Source of the DNA: Crocodylus rhombifer
Lineage: Eukaryota; Chordata; Crocodylia; Crocodylidae
Length of the DNA: 64,000 bases
Direction: 5' to 3'
Assembly (NCBI GenBank): GCA_038503035.1
Contig: JAVSML010001165.1
Span: 605,736-669,735 of the forward strand
Numbering within the stretch: the stretch's first letter is position 1; every line of letters starts with the position of its first letter. The notes below the pieces were generated by a model. That model saw nothing but the letters and a program-made list of their open reading frames with translations. It had not been told where the DNA came from and made no database searches. A program made the translations under genes and the position numbers. This document shows positions 13,601 through 22,600 of this stretch, piece after piece.

Positions 13601-16600
13601 AAGCAGCACATTGATAGAATTACAAAGACCCTAAAAACATATCCCTAATAAATGAGCATACCCCAAAGTGATGAGTAAATCTGGTAACAGTACTTAAGTT
13701 CTGTTCTCTTATGGATATAGGCCAGTTTAGTGTGCTGAATTCCTGTCCAGTTATGGGTATAGACTGGTTTCCAAACACTTATACAGGTAAAAGTGTAATG
13801 TCTGTACCTGGCCAAAAGAAGGAAGTTAGTTAGAAAGAAGTTAAAAGGAGCAGTCAAAAATGCAGAAGGACTACAGGCAGCCTAAAAGCATTTAAGAGTA
13901 TTGTATTAGAAGCTTTAGGAAAGCAAACATTTCAAATCAGAAAAGATACAGAATTCTCCAGTAAAAACACCAAATAGCAGGCATTGTTAAAAACATAAAA
14001 GACCTACCCAAACTCAGGCAGATTAAATGTAAATATGTAATAGGGCAAACCACAAAAAGAGCATCTGTCAAAAGATATTTAAGGTTAATAATATTTTTTT
14101 TAAATACATCAGAAGCAAGAAGCCAGCTAGACAATCGGTGGGACCATGAGGTGTCCAAGGAGTAGGATTCAGGGACATTACAGCCACACGGAATAAATTA
14201 ATGGACTGCATCTGTCTTTATGATATTGAGGAAAATTCCTACATGGGGCCAATTCTTCCTTCTAGATAGATCTGACGCATTAAATCAAATTGAACTAAGA
14301 AGAAAGAATGTTTTGAAGAAAACCAATATGCTTAACATTAATAAATTACAAGCACCAGATAGTATTCGTCTGAACTTTCTCACATCTGGAACAGTTATCA
14401 TTTCTGATGTCTACATCCCAAGAAAGATGCAGTGAAAGTAGAACATGTACAAAGAAAGGCAACATAGGTGATCAGGGGTATGGAGCATCTTGGGGGGCAG
14501 GGAGTAACTATTACACAGATGGACTGAAGAAAAACATGTTTTTACTTCCCAAAAGTAAACCAGCCATATTTGAGTTTGGGGAAGAAGGGCAGGGTGAGTA
14601 ATAAGGAAATCCAAGCCTGAAACCAATAGTGGATTGCACTTTTATTTTGTTTTGTTGTTGTTGTTTTTTATAGAAATCAACAACATTCTGAGTGGAGATT
14701 CCAGGAAAAGATCCCTGATTTGACCAAATTCTAGTCATTGTGCATTCAAAAAGAATGGGAATCCAGATCAAACTACCCTTTCTCTTTGAGGTTACCACAC
14801 CCTGGGTTCTACACCCATTGGATCATCGAAATTTAGTGTGGAAGGGACCTCAGGAGGTCATCTAGTCCAACCTCCTGCTCAAAGCAGGACCATCCAGAAC
14901 TACATCATTCCAGCCAGTATCATCCCTCCCAATGAGAGTTTTTCCTAATATCCAACCTAAACATCTCTTGCTGCAACTTGATACCATTCCTCCTTGTTCT
15001 GTCATCTGCTGCCACTGAGAATATTCCAGCTCCAACCTCTTTGGAACCACCCTTCAGGTAGTTAAAGGCTGCTGTCAAATCCCTCCCCCACCCCCCCAGC
15101 GTCCTCTTCTCTAGACTAAATAAGACTAGTTCCCTCAGCCTGCCTTCCCAAGTCATGTGCTCCATCCCACAAACCATTTTCACTGCTCTCTGCTGGACTT
15201 TTTCCCACTTGTACACATCCTTTCTATAATGAGGGGCCCAAAACCAGACACATAACTCCAGATGTGGCCTCACCAATGCTGAACCAAGGGGAATACTTAC
15301 TAGGGCTGTGGGAAGCTTTGGGTGGTGATTCGATTCGAAGATTTAGCCTGATTTAATGGCCAAATCTCCAAGGAGACCAATTAAAAGGTCCAACTCGATT
15401 CAAAGATCTTTGGAAAAGATTCAGAGAGCTTTGATGATTCAGACAGCCCCTGGTGGCTGCAGCTCCCTGGTAAGACTCCAAGCTGGTAAGTAGGGAGGGG
15501 GGATGCGGGGGCTGGAGGATGGGGGAGGGGACCATGGGGGGGACTCCTGCCAGCCCCCAACCCTGCCCATTCCCACAACCTCCCCACTCCAGCTCCTGGC
15601 CCTTTAAATAAAAGCCCCAGTGCTCACCGCGTGCTGCCAGGTGGGGGGTGAACCCTGCTGCCCCCCACTGCCCCACACTGCATAGGGAGCTCCACCACCC
15701 CACTCCCCCAACCCCCTCCATGGCTTCAATTTTTCTGGGGACTAAGTTGAGGCTGACTGGTTTGTAGTTCCCTGTATCCTTCTTCCCTTCCCTTCCCTGC
15801 TCAGTGCAAAGAAATATGATGTCATTGGGATAATGGAGACCTGGTGGGACTCCACCCATGACTGGCCCACGGGTATAGAGGGCTATACCCTATACAGGAG
15901 GAATCGTGTTGACAAAAGGGGCGGGGGTGTAGCTGTCTATGTTAAGGAAAGCTACATGTCCCTGCAAGCTGATGTTGGCGACCGGCATGGACAGCTAGAG
16001 ACCCTCTGGGTAAAAATTCGTGGGGAATTCAGCACAGGGGACACAACGGTGGGAGTCTACTACAGACCTCCCACTCAAAGTCCTGAGCTTGACCAGGAGT
16101 TCGCCCGGGAACTGACTGAGGCCGCTTGCTCCAGGACCTTGGTTGTCATGGGTGACTTCAATTACCTGGACATCTCGTGGGAAGATCACTCAGCTAAACC
16201 TGAGTGGGCGCAAAGCTTTTTCTCGTGTTTGGATGACCTTTACCTGACTCAAGAAGTCTATGGGCCAACGAGAGGCAAAGCGCTACTTGACCTAGTACTG
16301 GCTACGGGGGACGACCTAATCGGCAACCTAGTGATTGATGGGAAGTTGGGTGACAGCGACCATGAGCTGATCACCTTCACCATCTGCCATAAAGCTGGCA
16401 AGTCAGTCAGCAACACAGAAGTCCTTGACTTCAGAAAAGCCGACTTTGATAAGCTCAAGAGGCTAGTCGGTCAGGCCCTCAGGGGCCATGACCCCAGGGA
16501 GATGGGAGTTCAAGAAGAGTGGTTGCTTCTCAAGGAAGCGATCCTCAGTGCACAAGCTAAATCTATTCCAACACGGAGGAAAGGCAGCAAGAAGGCACAG

Positions 16601-19600
16601 CAGCCCCCCTGGCTCTCCAGAGACCTAGCGGACCTACTGTGGCTAAAAAGGAAAGCCTACAAAGGATGGAGGATGGGATTCACCTCCAAGGAGGATTACT
16701 CCGCGCTGGTCCGGTCCTGCAGGGAGCAAACCAGGAAAGCCAAGGCTGCAACTGAACTCCAACTAGCTTCAGGCATCAAGGACAACAAAAAGTCCTTTTT
16801 CAGATATGTGGGGAGCCGGAGGAAAACCAAGGGCAATGTTGGACCCCTGCTAAACCAGATGGGGCAACTGACAACTGACCCCCAGGAAAAAGCCAACCTA
16901 TTAAATAGGTACTTTGCGTCCGTCTTTCATCAGTCACACGGGATGCCCATGCCTGCTATGGGACAAGGAAATCTGGGTGAGGGGGATCCCCTACCCTCCA
17001 TCAATGCTGACCTCGTGAAGGAACACCTTGAGAAGCTGGATACCTTCAGGTCAGCTGGCCCTGACAACCTGCACCCCAGGGTACTCAAGGAGCTGGCGAG
17101 CGTCATAGCCCAGCCCCTGGCACGTATGTTTGAAAACTCCTGGCGCTCTGGTGTAGTGCCAGAAGACTGGAAGAAGGCCAATGTGGTGCCGATCTTCAAG
17201 AAAGGGAGGAGAGTGGATCCGGCTAACTACAGGCCCATTAGCCTGATTTCTATCCTGGGGAAGATCTTAGAAAAGTTTATTAAGGAGGCCATCCTTGAGT
17301 GACTGGCCCAGGCTAACTTTCTAAGGGACAGCCAGCATGGGTTTGTTGTGGGTAGCTCTTGTTTGACCAATCTCATTTCCTTCTATGACCAGGTGACCTA
17401 TCACCTGGACAAGGGAAAAGAGATTGATGTCATATATCTTGACTTCAGAAAAGCTTTTGATCTGGTATCCCATGATCACCTCTTGGCCAAACTGCCCAGT
17501 TGCGGCCTTGGCTCCACCACGATCCGTTGGCTGGGAAATTGGCTTCGTGGTCGGACCCAGAGGGTTGTGATTGATGGCAGTCACTCATCATGGTGCCCTG
17601 TGACCAGTGGGGTCCCTCAAGGCTCTGTCCTGGGACCCATACTGTTCAACATCTTCATTAACGATGTGGACATTGGAGTCAGGAGTGGATTGGCCAAGTT
17701 CGCCGATGACACCAAACTTTGGGGCATAGCATCCACGCCAGAAGATAGGCGGGTGATCCAGGCTGACCTGGACAAGCTCAGCAAATGGGCAGACGAGAAC
17801 CTCATGGTGTTTAACACCGAAAAATGCAAGGTTCTCCACCTTGGGAGGAAAAACCTGCAGCACCCTTATAGGCTCGGCAGTGCTACGTTGGTTAGCACTA
17901 CAGAAGAAAAAGACTTGGGGGTCATCATTGACCACAAGACGAACATGAGCCTCCAGTGCGATGCTGCGGCTAGTAAAGCGACCAAAATGCTGGCGTGCAT
18001 CCATAGATGCTTCTCGAGCAAATCCCGGGACGTCATTCTCCCCTTGTACTCGGCCTTGGTGAGGCCGCAGCTGGAGTACTGCGTCCAGTTTTGGGCTCCA
18101 CAATTCAAAAAGGATGTGGAGAAGCTTGAGAGAGTCCAGAGGAGAGCCACGCGCATGATCAGAGGTCAGGAAAACAGATCTTACGATGACAGGCTGAGAG
18201 CCAAGGGACTCTTTAGCCTGGAAAAGCGCAGGCTCAGGGGTGATCTGATGGCCACCTATCAGTTTATCAGGGGTGACCACCAGGATCTGGGGGAACGTTT
18301 GTTCACCAGAGTGCCCCAAGGGATGACAAGGTCGAACGGTCACAAACTCCTGCAAGACCGTTTCAGGCTGGACATAAGGAAGAATTTTTTTACTGTCCGA
18401 GCCCCCAAGGTCTGGAACAGTCTGCCAGCAGAGGTGGTTCAAGCACCTACATTGAACACCTTCAAGAGTAAATTGGATGCTTATCTTGCTGGGATCCTAT
18501 GACCCCAGCTGACTTCCTGCCCTTTGGATAGGGGGCTGGACTCGATGATCTCCCGAGGTCCCTTCCAGCTCTAATGTCTATGAAATCTATGAAATCTATG
18601 AAAGATGGGTGGTACATTTGACCATTTCCAATAGTCTGGGTCCTCCCCCAAAACCCATGAGCTTTCAAAGCCAATGGCCAATGGATCTGCAATCACATCA
18701 GACAACTCCTTCAGCACCCTCAGATGCATTGGATCTGGCCCATTGCTTTGTACACATTCAGCTTTTCTAAATAGTTCCCAACCTGTTCGTTCACCAGTGA
18801 GGGATATTCACCTTCACCAAACCAGAGTCTTCCTTTAAACATACCTATAATGCTGCCCTGAGCATGGCCACCATAAAATATTTTCTCCTGCCCAGTCTTG
18901 TGCAGAATAAAGTCAACCATGGCTGGAAGATCATGGATGGCCATTTCATGAAAACTGAAAAACAAAAAGACAAAATTACATTCAAATCAGTTTCTGTGCA
19001 GCTACACTGACAAAATCATTAGAAAATCACAGGTCTGCCAGATATTAGTTAATAGGTGCAACAGTTAATTCTGCCATCCTGAAGTTTCAGATCTTTGCCC
19101 CTGCATGCAGTAGTACAAATGTCTTAATGATTTTTGGACTTGTGATAGTAAATATCATGGCTTTTTGGGTCAGATCATGTTAAAATGTATTAAAGAGCTT
19201 CAAATATCCTAGTAATGGAGAAGAATCTGAATTTCAAGCAGATATAGTCCTTAAAAACTGAGGAATTAGTAGTGCTAACATAAGTTACAGCTGAGAGGAA
19301 TTCTTCGCAACAATCTCCACCTAGTTCTGTAACATAGCACCAGCTCTAGCCTATGTGTCTTCTGTACAAAACAAATTGCCCTCAGCCATTGTGGACCAGC
19401 ACACTAAACCAAAAGATCTGTCTGATTAGACAATGATCACAGGTTTCCATACAGATGCATGAATAGCATCTCCAGAATGAATCACAAAATTAACATTATC
19501 AGTTGTTTCTATACAATTTACTGCATTAAATCTACCTGAAATCCCAAAATGCCTCTTGATCAACAGAAAGGTTCTGGTGCCTTTGAGACCAGCTGTTGCC

Positions 19601-22600
19601 TCTGCTGTTTCCCAACCAAACATCATAGCCAGCATCTGCTAGCATGAAGCCCAGGCTGTTATGAGGAAGATTAGCAACCCAATTGCTACTATCTAAAACC
19701 AAGCCATGCAGCAGCAACACAGCAGGCCTGGGACCTGAAAAAGAAACAAGTGATCAGACAAAATCACACTCCCAACAATATAATCATAACCTAATTCCTT
19801 CCCTTCTGCAAGGGAACATTTTATTTAAATTTTGTGCAGCAGAGTAGTTCTGAACTGAATTAGAATTACAGCAAGTACTGGCATCACCTTTTCAAGATAA
19901 TATTTAGAGATGAATATAAATTATGATTGGCTTCCAAAAAGACAGGGAATGATTTTACAGCGGGACTGGTGAAAATTCTTGGGAGAGAAATGACTGGGCA
20001 CAATCCATTCCTCCTTTATCAACAGAACTTTATAGGATCACATTGGGCATTCCTAGTTTTAGTCACATTCAACCAGAAATGTACTCACTTTTAACTTTAT
20101 TTTCTACTCAGAGGCGAGTCCCTCCAGCCCCATCTCTTATATGTCTCTAAGTGATAAATATTTTGATTACATACTTGTAAAGCAACCTTAAGGGTCCTTC
20201 AGAGCAGTACAGTTATTCTGTTCCGTACGGTAATGAACTGGCATACCTGAAGCCTAAAACTGTATTTGTCCCGTTGTCTATGGGCACCAAAGCTTACAAG
20301 TTCATATGAAGGCCCCGGGCATATGTTCAACTCTACACATTACAGTTAGTCACCAAGGACTTTCTTACATTTTTGCAGAATCAGGGGTCAGTCTGATGAC
20401 TGATTACAGTACAACAGCACTTTCCCCTTATTGCCTTCCAACTCTCTCTCTTGCACTTGTTGGCACTGGATTTATGACCCAGGTAACTCCTTCCAGGCAG
20501 ATGCAAACCATCACACTGACCACAACTTCTTCCATTCAATTATAGGCAAATATTATTGATACACAGTGATACCAGATAAGAATAATGCAGGTAATGCAAA
20601 CAAAATATACTTCTCACCACCCCCCAATTCTTTATCTACCAGTCCTAGGGCTGTCACAGAGGGAAGGTACATCTGGTCAGTACCTGAGCTTCAGCCTGTG
20701 GTACCATAGACAGATTAATGGATGGGCCAGCTGGGCACAAGCCCAGAGGCCTCTACCAGTTCAGGGCCCCAGGATCCTCATCACCAGGGAAGAGCCACAG
20801 TTTTAAACTCAGTGCCCCTTTTTGTCTCCTAGCAGGGAGACAAAAATGGTGCCAAGTTTAAAACTGCAGTTTTTGCATTTGCTTACCTTAGAGCTGGAAG
20901 CAGGGTCCCTCCACCAATGGGGCCAGGGGGGCCAGGGCTGGTGCCAGGCTGGGAGAGACATGCTGCACCTGGGGTAGGTGAAGGGAATGGGGCAGGACAG
21001 GTGGCACTGTACCTTGGGTGGGGAGAGGGCCATGGTGGGCCAGGAGAGCAACACCCCACCTGGTGGGGGTTAGGGTTGGTCAGGGCCAGGCCAGGCTGGG
21101 CCATGAGTGCCATGCTGCACAGTGCCTTTGCAAACAGTGGCACTGGGAGGGCCTTAGGGGCTATAGCCCCCTATAATTTATCTTAGCCCCGCCAGACAGC
21201 CACCCCTCCCACTGCTGCTGCCCTCCTGCAGAGACATGGCTCAGTGATCCTGGCCTAGCCCAGCCCAACCTGCCCTTCTGCATCTGTGTGGCTGCACAGG
21301 ACAGCCAGACAGCAGCTCCCTGCAGGTAAGTTTAATAGGGGCTGGGTGGGGAGCTAGACTGAGCCACACATGACTTACAACAGGGTGGGGAGGCTGCCTC
21401 CATGTGATTGAGAGTGGGGGAGGAAGGAGATACTGTGAGGGAAAAGTGTGTGTGTATGTGCGCATGCATATATATGCATCTGTGTCTGTCTATTCAGGGA
21501 GAGTGCATTGTGTCCGAGTGAGAGGCAAAGGTGCTCACCTGTGTCTATGTGTACCTTTCTGTGTGAATTTCTGTGTGTACATTCAGACATAGTAGGGGCA
21601 GGAAGCAGGGAGAAGTGGGGTGGGTGACACAGGCTGGTGGTATGCCCTCTATCCATGGTGGCCTCAGTTTCCCCCCTCAGAGACCCTTTGCTGCTCTGAA
21701 ATCCCTCTTTTTGTATCCTTTCCCCCTCCTGATGACTCTGCATTTTCTAACATCATTGACTGGTCTCCCTGTGAGTGTCATACTGTCCAGATTCAATCCT
21801 GTCAGTGTATTCCTTTGTTCCCCTAACCAATCACATGAACACATCTTAAATTTGGTCGTGCCCCAGCCTCCTAATTTGGTCTTCCCACCAAAACCTGAAA
21901 TCCCAGGGGCTCTGCCACTGGCCATTGTGACCTGCCTCCAACGTGGCAAGCCCATCATGTTCTGAAACAGTGGGGTACACTAGATCTTCAGTTTCACAGC
22001 CTGTGTATGCACTGGACTCAAACATGGTATCTGCCTTGAAGTCTGGGAAACTTTGTCACAAACGGGATTTTAAAAACCAGTTAAGCCTTGCCATTCCCTT
22101 AGACTATTGTTCTAATGCAATATCTACTTTATCTACAAATCAATTCATAAAATCAAATCTCTAAATATCATTTTCTAGCCAACAGCACTCATATAGTGCA
22201 AGGGACTATCTGACTGTTCAAGGGGAGAACAGTCAAATTCCCTGTTGGGCTCAATCCAACCACACAGACCTAGACCATGACACATTCCACACACTGATGC
22301 CACAACAACAACAACAAAACAAATATATATATATTTTAGAGGTGCACTGATACATTTGTCCACATTGTATTGGTACCAATACAAGGAAAATTAACATTAT
22401 CAGCAATGAGCTTTTTTTGGTTGATGTGGCTGTGTTGTCAATAAACCTCCCTTGCTGCTGTATGTGGGAGCTTGGAGAGCAGCACCTGGCTGGTAAGTCT
22501 GTTGTGGGGTGGGGGGAAAGGGACATGGGGTGCACAGATTGAGGGCCCCACAGGGAGTGAGGGAGTAGGGCTGGGGCTGGGGCTGGCACTGCCCAGGCAG

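Noticed and set aside
15713..15860. Inverted CR1 piece next to the sense CR1, suggesting twin-priming 5' inversion
   Set aside because: The inverted piece comes from the middle of ORF2, not from the part upstream of the break, and is of a different, more diverged subfamily.
17588..18442. 284-codon minus-strand frame
   Set aside because: It is the antisense shadow of CR1 ORF2, and the plus strand carries clear RT motifs.
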